Shown one piece after another: positions 34,030-42,363 of a stretch of DNA of 57,523 nucleotides. The stretch's first letter is position 1, and every line of letters begins with the position of its first letter. The position numbers were made by a program, and so were the translations under genes. Source of the DNA: Candidatus Schekmanbacteria bacterium (GTDB lineage Bacteria; CSSED10-310; JACPHN01); assembly GCA_016188575.1 (NCBI GenBank), contig JACPHN010000108.1, forward strand, positions 1 to 57,523, in the 5' to 3' direction. The notes under the pieces are model-generated. The model was not told the DNA's origin, did not search any database, and saw nothing but the letters and a program-made list of their open reading frames with translations.

Positions 34030-35073
34030 ATGCCGGACTTCGCGATCGAGCTGTCCGTGGTGATTGTGCACTACCGCTGCGCGGAGGCCATCGCCCGCTG
34101 CCTGGAGAGCCTGGCGGCGTTCCCCCCGGAAGCCCCGTGGGAGGTGTTGATTACGGATAACAGCGCGGGCACCAGCCATGCGCTCGAGCGTCACGGTATC
34201 GAGGGCGCATTTTCGGCCTCGCCCGCGCCGCCGCTCAAAGTCGAGATCCTGGCGGCCGAGCGCAACGTGGGCTTCGCTGCGGGCGTCAACCTCGCGATCG
34301 GGGAAGCGCGCGGCAGATTCCTGTTGCTGCTCAATCCCGACCTGGTGGTCCGCGAGCACACCATCGACTACTTGCTGCGGTTCGCTCGCGAGCGGGGCGA
34401 TGGCCTGGGCGCCGTCGGACCGCGGCTGCTCTACCCTGACGGGACCCTACAGCCGTCACGCGGGACGTTTCCGACCTTGCGCTCCACGCTGATGCACCTC
34501 AGCGGAGTCCGTCGCCTGCTCCCGCTCGATCGCCTACTCGCTGGCCGGGGCGGTGTCTTCGGCGCGACCCTTGGCCGGTACTGGGCGCAGCTTGCGCCGT
34601 TGCCAGCCGCGCCCGAGTGCGTAGACTATACGACGGGCGCGGCCCTGCTCGTCCCGGCCGCGGTCATCGACAGAATCGGCGCTCTGGATTCTGGCTTCTT
34701 TCTATTCTATGAGGAAATCGATTGGGCAAAGCGCATGGACGAAGCCGGTTTGGCGCGGTTCTTTCATCCGGGTGCCGTGGCCATACACACCGTTGGGGAA
34801 TCCAGTGGCGCCACCGATGAGGATCGCGCGCGCGTCGCGATCGAGCGCCTGCGCAGCATGCTGCGCTATTTTGCCAAGCACTCTCCGGCGCTTCTGCCAC
34901 TCGTGCGCGCGGTGGTCGCGGCGACGGCACTCGGGCGTCTGGCGGCGGCGGCGGCGCGGCGGGATCGCTTGGCGATCGGCGACGGCTGGAAGCTCGTGCG
35001 CGAGAGCACCCGCTGGCGCCACATTCGCGCTCGGAACCGCGCGGCCGAGGACGACCGCGCGGCTAGCCGGTAA
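34030..35073 (+). CDS. Family 2 glycosyltransferase
   Basis: A 347-residue GT2 enzyme. LSVVIVHYRCAEAIARCLES starts the nucleotide-binding fold. NVGFAAGVNLAIGEARGRF leads to the DxD-like LLNPDLVV, and FFLFYEEIDWAKRMDEAG is the catalytic-acid region typical of rhamnosyltransferases. The C-terminal ~80 residues are Arg/Ala-rich. The ATG lies three bases after the membrane-protein stop. It resembles the glycosyltransferase at 20495 in motif order, but they are not close copies. The sugar and acceptor are unknown. Confidence 0.88.
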   Translation: MPDFAIELSVVIVHYRCAEAIARCLESLAAFPPEAPWEVLITDNSAGTSHALERHGIEGAFSASPAPPLKVEILAAERNVGFAAGVNLAIGEARGRFLLLLNPDLVVREHTIDYLLRFARERGDGLGAVGPRLLYPDGTLQPSRGTFPTLRSTLMHLSGVRRLLPLDRLLAGRGGVFGATLGRYWAQLAPLPAAPECVDYTTGAALLVPAAVIDRIGALDSGFFLFYEEIDWAKRMDEAGLARFFHPGAVAIHTVGESSGATDEDRARVAIERLRSMLRYFAKHSPALLPLVRAVVAATALGRLAAAAARRDRLAIGDGWKLVRESTRWRHIRARNRAAEDDRAASR

Positions 35074-35079
35074 GAAGCG

Positions 35080-36006
35080 TCACCCGACCGATGCGTGGTG
35101 CTCCGCGGGCGAGACCTGCTCGCCGCCCCCCCTCCCATTCACCGGCTCGGCCACGTCTGCTCCCGGCATCAGCACGCCGCGAAGCGTTGTCGCCGCCAGG
35201 ACAATGGCGCCGCCGGTGAGCGAAAAAGCACTCGGCGTTTCCCCGTGCACGAGCCACGCCCAGACCGGGTTGAGGACGGGTTCGAGCAGCAAGAGAAGCG
35301 ACACTTCGAGCGCCGGCAAAACCCGAACTCCGCGGATCAAACACGCATACGCCGCGCCGATCTGGATGGCACCCAGGTAGAAAACGAGCGCCCAATCCAG
35401 GCTCGACCCCTGGGGCACGGATCCCGACAGCGGCAGCGCGACGCCGCTGGCGATGACATTGCCCAGGACGACGCCGGGAGCGGAGCCAGCAGGGTCTCGC
35501 CGCTCCGTCCAGCGCAGCAGCATCAAGGTGCATGCCCACACGAAACCGGACACCGCGGCGACGGCGTTGCCCAGCGCCGGATTGGGAGCGGTCGCAGAGG
35601 ACTCGTCGATACCGAACACCAGCAGCAGAATGCCACACCCCACCGCCCCAAGAAACGGCAGGTCGCGACGGCGGAACGGCTCTGCAAGCACGTAGGGTGC
35701 GAGGAGACAAACGAACAGCGGTGCGGTCGACTGCAGAAATATCGCGTTGGCTGCCGTGGTCAGCTTGTTCGCCGCAACATACAGGATCATGGTCCCCGCA
35801 TAGGCGGTACCGACAAGGAACGTCCGGGCCGTCCATCTTCCGCGCGCCTGCGGCACCGCTGCCAACAGCACCAGGGCGGCGACGCCGGACCGCAAACCCG
35901 CGACGTGCCACGCCCCGAGCGAACACGACTTGATGGCCGCCCCTCCCATGGAAAAGATGACCGCGGCAACCAACACCTGGAGACGCGCACGCAGCAATGC
36001 CGTCAC
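35080..36006 (-). CDS. EamA/DMT-family transporter
   Basis: A 308-residue membrane protein with about ten helices in two EamA halves (FSMGGAAIKSCSLGAWHVAG in the first, PLSGSVPQGSSLDWALVFYLG in the second). These drug/metabolite transporters usually export amino acids or metabolites. The start is GTG 36006, which overlaps the stop of the AI-2E-family gene (GTGA), so the two transporters are co-translated. The C-terminal ~25 residues form a polar tail. The substrate is unknown. Confidence 0.88.
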   Translation of the reverse strand: MTALLRARLQVLVAAVIFSMGGAAIKSCSLGAWHVAGLRSGVAALVLLAAVPQARGRWTARTFLVGTAYAGTMILYVAANKLTTAANAIFLQSTAPLFVCLLAPYVLAEPFRRRDLPFLGAVGCGILLLVFGIDESSATAPNPALGNAVAAVSGFVWACTLMLLRWTERRDPAGSAPGVVLGNVIASGVALPLSGSVPQGSSLDWALVFYLGAIQIGAAYACLIRGVRVLPALEVSLLLLLEPVLNPVWAWLVHGETPSAFSLTGGAIVLAATTLRGVLMPGADVAEPVNGRGGGEQVSPAEHHASVG

Positions 36007-37106
36007 CTTGCCTCTTCGGGCGTCGGCGCTGAGCCCGCATTGGCCACCACGGCAGGCTCGGCGGCCGCCACGACCTCCTGCGCCCATTCCTGCCAGAGCG
36101 CCACCAACACCGCCAGAAATACCGGCCCGATGAACAGCCCGATGAGCCCGAATGCGCCAAGGCCTCCGAGCACCCCGAAGAACACCAGGACGTACGGGAT
36201 CCGCGTGGCCCCACTGATGAAATAGGGGCGCAGGACGTTGTCAATGCCGCTCACACAAAAAAAGCTCCACAACAGCAGCGCCATCCCCATCCAGATCGAC
36301 TTGTTCAGGAAAACCCAGATGCAGGCGGGAACCCAGGCCAACGGCGCTCCAAAGGGCAGCAGCGCCAGGAACCCCGTCGCGCTGCCGAGCAACATCGGCG
36401 CCGGAACACCCGCGACGTAGTACCCGAGCGCCGCCAGAATGCCTTGCGCCAACGCCGTCAGCAGCAACCCGTAGACTACTGCCCGAACCGTCGCGCCCAC
36501 GGTGTGAAGCCGATCCTGGGCGGTGTCGCCGGTGAACAGATGCACCACCGTGCGAACCTGAGCGATGATCTCCTCGCCGTTGCGGTAAAAGAAGAACACG
36601 GTCATGAGCGTAAACAGCACCTTGACCAGATTCCGTCCCACCGTTCCCGCGGAATGAAGGACCACCCCCTGCAACGACGCCGCATTCTCCAGCACCAGCC
36701 GCTGCACGCTGGCCGGATCCGCCAAAATCCTGGCCGCATACGACGCCGCTCGATCCCCAACGATCGGCACCCTCTTGATCCCATCCACGACCTCCTGGGG
36801 GTGCCCCGCCAGGCGGCGAGCCTCGCCGATAGCGTCGCGCACCTCGCCGCCGAGCAACCACGAACCGGTCACGACCGGCACCGCCACGGCAAAGAACAGC
36901 AAGGCAGTCATCAGCGACGCGCACAGATTCCTGCGGTCCCGAGTCCGGGCCAGCATGAAGCGATAAACCGGCCACGTCGCATAGGCCAGAACGCCGGCCC
37001 AGGCGATGGAGGCGAGAAAGGGGCGCAGCACCGTGTATGCGCCAATAAACAGCGCACCGACGGCGATTGCCGCGAAAATCCAGCGTTGGCTTTGTGAGAT
37101 CTTCAA
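36003..37106 (-). CDS. AI-2E-family transporter (PerM/YdiK-like)
   Basis: A 367-residue membrane protein of the AI-2E transporter superfamily. It has N-terminal helices, a soluble region around residues 90-160, and a C-terminal helix set with FLALLPFGAPLAWVPACIW and GLGAFGLIGLFIGPVFLAVL, both typical. Some members move autoinducer-2 or act as antiporters; the substrate here is unknown. The only start that fits is TTG at 37106, about 36 bp from the predicted transcription start; an in-frame stop lies just upstream. It heads a two-gene unit with the EamA transporter. Confidence 0.85.
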   Translation of the reverse strand: MKISQSQRWIFAAIAVGALFIGAYTVLRPFLASIAWAGVLAYATWPVYRFMLARTRDRRNLCASLMTALLFFAVAVPVVTGSWLLGGEVRDAIGEARRLAGHPQEVVDGIKRVPIVGDRAASYAARILADPASVQRLVLENAASLQGVVLHSAGTVGRNLVKVLFTLMTVFFFYRNGEEIIAQVRTVVHLFTGDTAQDRLHTVGATVRAVVYGLLLTALAQGILAALGYYVAGVPAPMLLGSATGFLALLPFGAPLAWVPACIWVFLNKSIWMGMALLLWSFFCVSGIDNVLRPYFISGATRIPYVLVFFGVLGGLGAFGLIGLFIGPVFLAVLVALWQEWAQEVVAAAEPAVVANAGSAPTPEEAR

Positions 37107-37148
37107 CTGGCTGTCCGAGTCATTGCCGCTTGTGTCGAAGCAGGATCG

Positions 37149-37177
37149 AGGCTAGGACGATGCGAAGCGAAAAGCAA
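37149..37177 (-). promoter_or_regulatory. Probable promoter of the AI-2E/EamA transporter genes
   Basis: On the minus strand TTGCTT (37177-37172), a 17-base spacer and TAGCCT (37154-37149). The -35 box lies 13 bp from the end of repeat copy B. Confidence 0.55.
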
Positions 37178-37190
37178 CGGGACGGAACGG

Positions 37191-37283
37191 CCTGAATCCA
37201 CCGCCGGTACGACTGCACGCTGTGCGGAATGCGCATCACGAAGACCCCCCACCTCACCTCCCCCCGCAAGCGGGCGGAGGGAT
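37191..37283. repeat. Dispersed inverted-repeat element, copy B (partial)
   Basis: It begins CCTGAATCCACCGCCGG, continues GACTGCACGCTGTGCGGAAT, then GCGCATCACGAAGACC and the hairpin CCCCCCGCAAGCGGGCGGAGG. The second half of the element is missing. It has the same orientation as copy A, opposite to C and D. It sits between divergent transporter and enoyl-CoA hydratase genes. Confidence 0.7.
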
Positions 37284-37312
37284 GGAACCTTTGTTGAAAG
37301 GAGGAAGAGGAG

Positions 37313-38098
37313 ATGGCGTACACGTCGATTATCCTGGACCTGGGCACGGTTTGCAGGCTGACATTGAACAGGCCGCAGCTACGCAACGCCATGACGCCGT
37401 TGATGGGAGATGAGATTGTGGACGCCGTCCGGATCATCAATGACTGCGGCGATGCCCGGCTCGTGCACGTGCGCGGCAACGGCGAGGCCTTCAGCGCCGG
37501 GGGCGATTTCACCTTCATTGAGCGCGGCGCCGCCGACAGCCCAGATGAGAATAGGATCACGCTGGTCAACTTCTATCGGCGCTTCTTGAGCATTCGCTCG
37601 CTGCGCGTTCCGTCGCTCGCCGTCATCCACGGCGCCGCCGTCGGGGCGGGGCTCGGTCTGGCGCTTGCCTGCGATCTTCGCTACGCGGCCTGCGATGCCC
37701 GACTCGCCCTCAACTTCACCCGCATCGGTTTGCACCCAGGACTCGCTACGTCCTTTCTTGTGCCCGGCCTGATCGGGTTGGATCGTGCCGCGGAGCTATT
37801 TTTTACCGGCCGCTTCGTCAACGGGGAGGAGGCTGCCGAGCTCGGGCTGGTCACGGCTGCGGTGCCCCGCGAGCAACTCGAAGCGCTGGTCTCGGAAAGG
37901 ACGGAGCAGATCCTCGCGGCCGCACCGCTGGCGGTCGCCCAGGTGAAAGAAACGCTTTCGCACGGCGTTGAGGCGCGCCTGGAAGAGGCCATGGCACGCG
38001 AAGCTGCCGCGCAGTCCATTGACTTCGCCAGCGACGACCTCGCGGAGGCAATCCGCGCCTTTCGCGAGCGCCGGACGCCGACCTTTCGGCGTCGTTGA
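37313..38098 (+). CDS. Enoyl-CoA hydratase/isomerase family protein
   Basis: A 261-residue crotonase-fold enzyme. It has RNAMTPLMGDEI, the oxyanion-hole segment GEAFSAGGDF and the second GAAVGAGLGLALACDLRYA. The acidic catalytic positions of classic hydratases are not obvious: the second is replaced in the NFTRIGLHPG stretch, where hydratases often have E. It may therefore be an isomerase or another crotonase-fold reaction. The ATG has GGAGGAAGAGGAG directly upstream. It is a single gene on this strand, probably cytoplasmic fatty-acid or related CoA-ester metabolism. Confidence 0.85.
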   Translation: MAYTSIILDLGTVCRLTLNRPQLRNAMTPLMGDEIVDAVRIINDCGDARLVHVRGNGEAFSAGGDFTFIERGAADSPDENRITLVNFYRRFLSIRSLRVPSLAVIHGAAVGAGLGLALACDLRYAACDARLALNFTRIGLHPGLATSFLVPGLIGLDRAAELFFTGRFVNGEEAAELGLVTAAVPREQLEALVSERTEQILAAAPLAVAQVKETLSHGVEARLEEAMAREAAAQSIDFASDDLAEAIRAFRERRTPTFRRR

Positions 38099-38125
38099 CC
38101 TTCCTGCCCGCTCCGCGCCGGCGGC

Positions 38126-38647
38126 CTAGCCCTCAGTAGCGATCCACTGCCTGAGGGCGGGCAGCTCTGACCGTTCCCAGGACGCTCCTAGCCGCAGCTC
38201 CAAGAAACGCCGGTAAAGCGAACGGAGCATGCGATCGAGATCCTCGATCAGCGTCATGCGTTCAAGGATGCACTCCTCATCCTCCGGGGCGAGCACCGCC
38301 GGCACCTTCACGCCGCTGACTGCCAGCGCCGGCCCCTTGAGGAGAAAAGACCACTCTCCCTCGTCGCGCACGATGCGTATCCGCGCTTCCACCGCCTTCT
38401 TGCCGGCGCGCAGCGCGGCCTTCGCCTCAATGCTGGTGGCCGGCAAACCGCCGCGATAGAGGTTCTCCTGACAGTCCACGGCCAGCGCCGAGACGAGCAA
38501 GCGGTCATCGAAATACAGCTCGAAGTTCTTGCCCGCGCCCGGCAGGTCAGCAAAGAGCCCGTCCTGCGTCTCACTGCGAAACCAAAGCCATGTGACGAAC
38601 TCCACTCCGAGAAAGGTCGTGCGGTTTGCCAGGTCGTACAGACTCAT
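38126..38647 (-). CDS. Conserved protein paired with the RdgC-like protein
   Basis: A 173-residue soluble protein of unknown function that begins MSLYDLANRTTFLGVEFVTW. It has FELYFDDRLLVSALAVDC in the first half and a helical C-terminus with LYRRFLELRLG. The ATG overlaps the stop of the RdgC-like gene (ATGA), so the two are translated together. From memory, similar pairs occur in myxobacteria and other deltaproteobacteria. It may supply the region that the short RdgC-like protein lacks compared with the ~300-residue gammaproteobacterial RdgC, but that is a guess. Confidence 0.6.
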   Translation of the reverse strand: MSLYDLANRTTFLGVEFVTWLWFRSETQDGLFADLPGAGKNFELYFDDRLLVSALAVDCQENLYRGGLPATSIEAKAALRAGKKAVEARIRIVRDEGEWSFLLKGPALAVSGVKVPAVLAPEDEECILERMTLIEDLDRMLRSLYRRFLELRLGASWERSELPALRQWIATEG

Positions 38648-39294
38648 CGGCGGATCTCCGGAGCGGCTCGGCCGGCGTCCGCCAGCACGGCGGGTTCAAC
38701 GGTTGCAAGCGCGCCCAGCAAGGTATCGTCCAGCCCAAGCTTGCCATACACGGCAGCGGCGTACGGACTGTCGGGAACGAGCAACAGACCGAAGGTGTCC
38801 TCAAAAAGCTCGACAAAGAGCTCGTTGCGTCGGTTGGCGTGACTCCAGTAGCGAACGACTCCGGCGGTGACGTTCCACACCATGTCGACGGCGCTGATGA
38901 CGGGTAGGATCCGACGGCGCAACTGCTGGCGGACGCGCTCCTTGATCTCGTCGCGCAACTGGCGTCCGATCCGGTCCCGGTGGCTTTCGGCGAGGTATTT
39001 GCGCACTTCCGCCTCAACATAGAGGCGAAGCTGCGCCCCGGGAACCGTGAGCTTGTCGAAGCGGACCGCCAGAGTCAGGTATTCATTGTGCTGATACACG
39101 GCCGGTGAGAGGTCGAGGTCCAGCGGAAAGTGAGGGCTGCACCAGCCGACAGACTCCTCCGCGGTCCCGTCGATGTCGATCTCCTTGAAGACGGTTCGCC
39201 GGATTTGCTCTTCGAAGCGGGGACGCCAATCCTCGGGAAGCGGATCGACGACGTAGTATTGCTTGTAGGACAGATTACCCTTGAAGGCTCCCAC
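38644..39294 (-). CDS. Short RdgC-like protein (recombination-associated)
   Basis: A 216-residue protein resembling the short RdgC homologues of deltaproteobacteria. It starts VGAFKGNLSYKQYYVVDPLP, has EESVGWCSPHFPLDLDL, then the basic helix RDEIKERVRQQLRRRILPV, and ends its match at ELFEDTFGLLLVPDSPYAAA. RdgC binds DNA as a ring and modulates RecA-dependent recombination. Usual gammaproteobacterial length is ~300 residues. The GTG at 39294 has AGGAGG six bases upstream and a good promoter before it, so this start is firm. The family name is recalled, not searched. Confidence 0.6.
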   Translation of the reverse strand: MGAFKGNLSYKQYYVVDPLPEDWRPRFEEQIRRTVFKEIDIDGTAEESVGWCSPHFPLDLDLSPAVYQHNEYLTLAVRFDKLTVPGAQLRLYVEAEVRKYLAESHRDRIGRQLRDEIKERVRQQLRRRILPVISAVDMVWNVTAGVVRYWSHANRRNELFVELFEDTFGLLLVPDSPYAAAVYGKLGLDDTLLGALATVEPAVLADAGRAAPEIRR

Positions 39295-39323
39295 ATCGCA
39301 CCTCCTTGACCGTGGGGAAACCC

Positions 39324-39352
39324 ATATTGACATGGGCCCCGCGCTGGTGCAA
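39324..39352 (-). promoter_or_regulatory. Promoter of the RdgC-like pair
   Basis: On the minus strand TTGCAC (39352-39347), a 17-base spacer and CAATAT (39329-39324). It lies about 30 bp before the GTG start with its strong ribosome-binding site. Confidence 0.6.
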
Positions 39353-39537
39353 GGACATCGCGAGCGTCGGTTCCTTGCCAAGCTCGGTCGGTGCGGGTAT
39401 GCTGCTTGGTCGTAACCGTCGTTCGGATCCGCGGCGGGGAATGCAACCTCTCCGAACCGCTATCTGCGCTCCGCCGGTCGGATCGGGGTCAAGGCAGTGC
39501 CGCCAGGGAGTTTGGGATTTCGGTAGGAATGCTCAGG

Positions 39538-40203
39538 ATGAAGGTCGTAGGTCTGACCGGTGGAATCGGCACCGGAAAGAGCACGGTGGCGGCGGAGCTC
39601 GCTCGGCTTGGCGCCCACGTTATCGACGCGGATCTCATCGCGCGTAGCGCGGTGGAGCCCGGTCGACCGGCCTATGAATCGATCGTCGCGGAGTTCGGCG
39701 CGGGCGTGCTGACCGCCCCGCACGGTGCAATCGACCGCGCGAAGCTTCGCGAGGCCGCCTTTGCGAGTGCCGAGCGCAAGCGCGTGCTCGAGCGCATCGT
39801 CCACCCGGCCGTATTCGGCGAGATGGCGTCGCAGATGCAGGCGGTCGCTGCCGCGGAACCGCACAGAGTCATCATACTCGATGTTCCGCTGCTGTACGAG
39901 ACCGGCGCGGAGCGTCTGGTGCAATCCGTCATCGTGGTTTACGCGTCGCCGCCGATCCAGCTCGAGCGCCTGATGGCACGGGATGGACTGGCGTTGGCGG
40001 AGGCTGGCGCGCTAATCGAGCTGCAAATGCCGATGTCCGAAAAATGCCGGCGCGCAGACTGGATCATCAATAATTCCGGCGAGCTTTCCGCCACGCTGGC
40101 GGAGGTCGGGCACGTGTGGCGGGCCATCGTCGAGCGGAACGGACACGGAGCTTCGCCGCCGGAGGCGATGCCTCTGGGCGCGAGAGCGAGCGGTGAGGGC
40201 TGA
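39538..40203 (+). CDS. coaE: Dephospho-CoA kinase
   Basis: The last step of coenzyme A synthesis, phosphorylating the 3'-OH of dephospho-CoA. The 221-residue product has the P-loop VGLTGGIGTGKSTVA at its start, IDADLIAR, and VIILDVPLLYETGAERLV. The ATG at 39538 has AGGA about ten bases upstream; another ATG three codons earlier is possible. Length fits the family (about 200). Divergent from the RdgC pair. The last ~20 residues are a poorly conserved tail. Confidence 0.93.
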   Translation: MKVVGLTGGIGTGKSTVAAELARLGAHVIDADLIARSAVEPGRPAYESIVAEFGAGVLTAPHGAIDRAKLREAAFASAERKRVLERIVHPAVFGEMASQMQAVAAAEPHRVIILDVPLLYETGAERLVQSVIVVYASPPIQLERLMARDGLALAEAGALIELQMPMSEKCRRADWIINNSGELSATLAEVGHVWRAIVERNGHGASPPEAMPLGARASGEG

Positions 40204-40344
40204 AGTGGAGGTGCCACTCGGGACCTGGTCTGAATGGTACCAAATACGCGTGTCTGGGATGCCGGCGTCGTGGGCGGTGAGCTTGAGCACGCCAGAGACG
40301 CGAAGATGGGTCCGCAGTGGCGGCCCGAGAAGGATACGTGTCCC

Positions 40345-40959
40345 ATGAGAATCGCGGTTATTGGAACCGGCGCCTTGGGCAGCGCCCTAGCGCGCGGCTG
40401 GCGGCAGGCGGCGCATGACGTTGTGCTCGCGTCCCGCGATCCGCAGAGCCGAAGAGCGGTTGATCTCGGCGTCGAGCTTGGCGTTGGCGTCGGCGCTGTC
40501 GCCGAGGCCGTCCGCAACGCCGACGTCGCCGCCTTGGCGACGCCCTGGTCCGCTATTGAGACCTCCATCGGGACCTGCGGTGACCTGGGCGGGAAAGTGC
40601 TGCTTGACGCTACGAATCCCCTGAAGCCCGGTCTGGCGGGGCTGGCGCTCGGCTTTGAAACGTCAGGCGGTGAACGCGTTGCAACGCTGGCGCGCGGCGC
40701 TCGGGTCGTGAAGATCTTCAACACGATCGGCGCCAGCCACATGGCGAACGCGAGCGGCGAAACGATGTTTTACGCAGGCGACGACGCGGCTGCCAAGGGA
40801 GTTGCGGCAGGCCTGGCGAGGGACCTCGGTTTCACGCCCGTCGACGTCGGCGCGCTCCGCGAGGCCCGCCTGCTTGAGCCGCTGGCGATGCTGTGGATCA
40901 CACTTGCTTACAAGCAAGGCCTGGGACCCGAAATTTCCTTGCAGCTCGTACGGCCCTGA
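40345..40959 (+). CDS. F420-dependent NADP reductase-like oxidoreductase
   Basis: A 204-residue NAD(P)-binding protein of the FNO/NpdG-like family. RIAVIGTGALGSALARGW is the nucleotide-binding start. LASRDPQSRRA suggests NADP preference, LLDATNPLKPG follows, and VKIFNTIGASHM is the family's middle motif. Some relatives reduce F420 or act as dinucleotide-binding proteins without known substrate. No F420-synthesis gene is in the window, so the cofactor partner is uncertain. AAGGA lies upstream of the ATG. It is convergent with the SCP2 gene. Confidence 0.8.
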   Translation: MRIAVIGTGALGSALARGWRQAAHDVVLASRDPQSRRAVDLGVELGVGVGAVAEAVRNADVAALATPWSAIETSIGTCGDLGGKVLLDATNPLKPGLAGLALGFETSGGERVATLARGARVVKIFNTIGASHMANASGETMFYAGDDAAAKGVAAGLARDLGFTPVDVGALREARLLEPLAMLWITLAYKQGLGPEISLQLVRP

Positions 40960-40972
40960 CTCCGGTGCGCGG

Positions 40973-41293
40973 CTACGGTCGCGCGAAACTTTTTCCAAAC
41001 CGCTGCAGGAGCCCGATGTCGTTGGTCTTGAGGCGGCCACGCATGAAGTCTGCAGCGCCCGGCATCCAGCTCCCGAGAACCATGGCGCGAAACAGCTCCT
41101 CGGACGTTTTCAGAACGCAGTCCGCACGGTCACTGTGCTTGCCCTGGCGGTGGGACATGCCGTCCGGGCCGAGCTGAACTGTCCACTTCTGTTCGGGCAG
41201 CGCACCTAGCGTGAAATAATACGATGTTGCGGTCGAAAAGCTCTGGCGGTCGAAACGGCGCGCCATCTCCTGAAAGAGCTCGTCCAGGGTCAC
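40973..41293 (-). CDS. SCP2 sterol-binding-domain protein
   Basis: A 106-residue single-domain SCP2 protein, with WTVQLGPDGMSHRQG and ADCVLKTSEELFRAMVLGSW, then FMRGRLKTNDIGLLQRF at the lipid-binding end. Such domains bind hydrophobic ligands including acyl-CoA and sterols. The GTG has AAGGAG six bases upstream and overlaps the stop of the binding-protein gene (GTGA). It is the last gene of the proC-hyuA-hyuB-binding-protein run. Its link to the upstream genes is unknown. Confidence 0.85.
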   Translation of the reverse strand: MTLDELFQEMARRFDRQSFSTATSYYFTLGALPEQKWTVQLGPDGMSHRQGKHSDRADCVLKTSEELFRAMVLGSWMPGAADFMRGRLKTNDIGLLQRFGKSFARP

Positions 41294-42327
41294 GGGTCAC
41301 TCCTTGATTTTGCTTGTTGGATCTTGCGCTGCTCGAGAAAGTCCCGGTACGCTTGCTGCATGATTCGTTCGCGCTCCTGGCCGATCGGGACGCCGTAGCC
41401 GGCCTCTCGCAGGTAACTAGCTTCGAGCCGATCGAAGTCCGCCCACGTGCACGTGGAGAAGCCCTCGATGTGGAACGTATCCAGCAGCGCCAAACCTCCC
41501 GGGCGGTTGCGGACGTCGCCGAGAAACGCAGTGCGCATCTTTTCGACCCGTTCGGGCGGCGCACCGACCCAGGCGACGACCCCGCCATAATTCACATCTC
41601 GACTGACATAGATTTCGCGAACCGAGCGCCACACCCGCTGCGCCTTGGTGGTCATACGTTCGAGTATCGGTCGCATGACGATGGCAACGTCGGCGGCGTT
41701 AAACAGCAAGGACGTCACTGTTGAAGTCGGTGAATCCGTTTCGATCACCTTGGAAAAATGCGAGCGAATGTTAATCTTGTTATCGAAGGCAATCGCATCC
41801 ATCCAGTGCGGAGCGTCCGCACCGACGTCCGCCAGGGCGACGATCTTACCTCGCGCTTGCTCGAGCGTCTGGATATCGGAATTTCTGCGCACGAGCACCG
41901 AATACTGGAATGTGTGCGTACCGCCGAACGACGCGCACACGATGGGCTCGTATCCGTAGAGATAGCCTTTTTGCACCATATAGGACACGGACATCGAACC
42001 GAACCACGGCATGTCCTCGCCCTGAGCAACCCAGCGATCAAACGCGCGTTCCATATCCTCGGCGTGCCGAAATAGCTGCGTATCGAGGTCAGCCACACCG
42101 TGGGACTTCAGGAACACGGCGAATGCATCGAGGCCCTCGACGACGCGCGTCGGCAGGAGGGCTGAAGCGTCCGGATTGAAGTAGAAAAAGCGGGATCCCG
42201 GAAGCTGCGCCTCATCGGTCGGGCCGGTCGGTTGCTCGCCGCTGGCACGGGCCGGCGCCACGAGCATGGCGAGCACAAGCGTTGCGCACAACCCTGACCA
42301 AACGCCGGGACGCAGCCTCAACAGCAC
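41290..42327 (-). CDS. PhnD-like periplasmic substrate-binding protein 1
   Basis: A 345-residue exported protein with a signal peptide ending near AMLVAPARASG. The fold is that of PhnD/phosphate-phosphonate-type binding proteins: YEPIVCASFGG is the usual ligand-loop region and ARGKIVALADVGADAPHW follows. The C-terminal block has HIEGFSTCTWADFDRLEASY. It is clearly paralogous to the 460-residue protein upstream (shared GYLYGYEP, VWRSVREIYVS, EGFSTCTW). The start is GTG with GGAG ten bases upstream. No permease or ATPase gene is adjacent, so it may work with a distant transporter or as a sensor subunit. Confidence 0.8.
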   Translation of the reverse strand: MLLRLRPGVWSGLCATLVLAMLVAPARASGEQPTGPTDEAQLPGSRFFYFNPDASALLPTRVVEGLDAFAVFLKSHGVADLDTQLFRHAEDMERAFDRWVAQGEDMPWFGSMSVSYMVQKGYLYGYEPIVCASFGGTHTFQYSVLVRRNSDIQTLEQARGKIVALADVGADAPHWMDAIAFDNKINIRSHFSKVIETDSPTSTVTSLLFNAADVAIVMRPILERMTTKAQRVWRSVREIYVSRDVNYGGVVAWVGAPPERVEKMRTAFLGDVRNRPGGLALLDTFHIEGFSTCTWADFDRLEASYLREAGYGVPIGQERERIMQQAYRDFLEQRKIQQAKSRSDP

Positions 42328-42363
42328 CTTTTCCGAGCTCCACGTGCGCTTCCGTAGCGAAGG

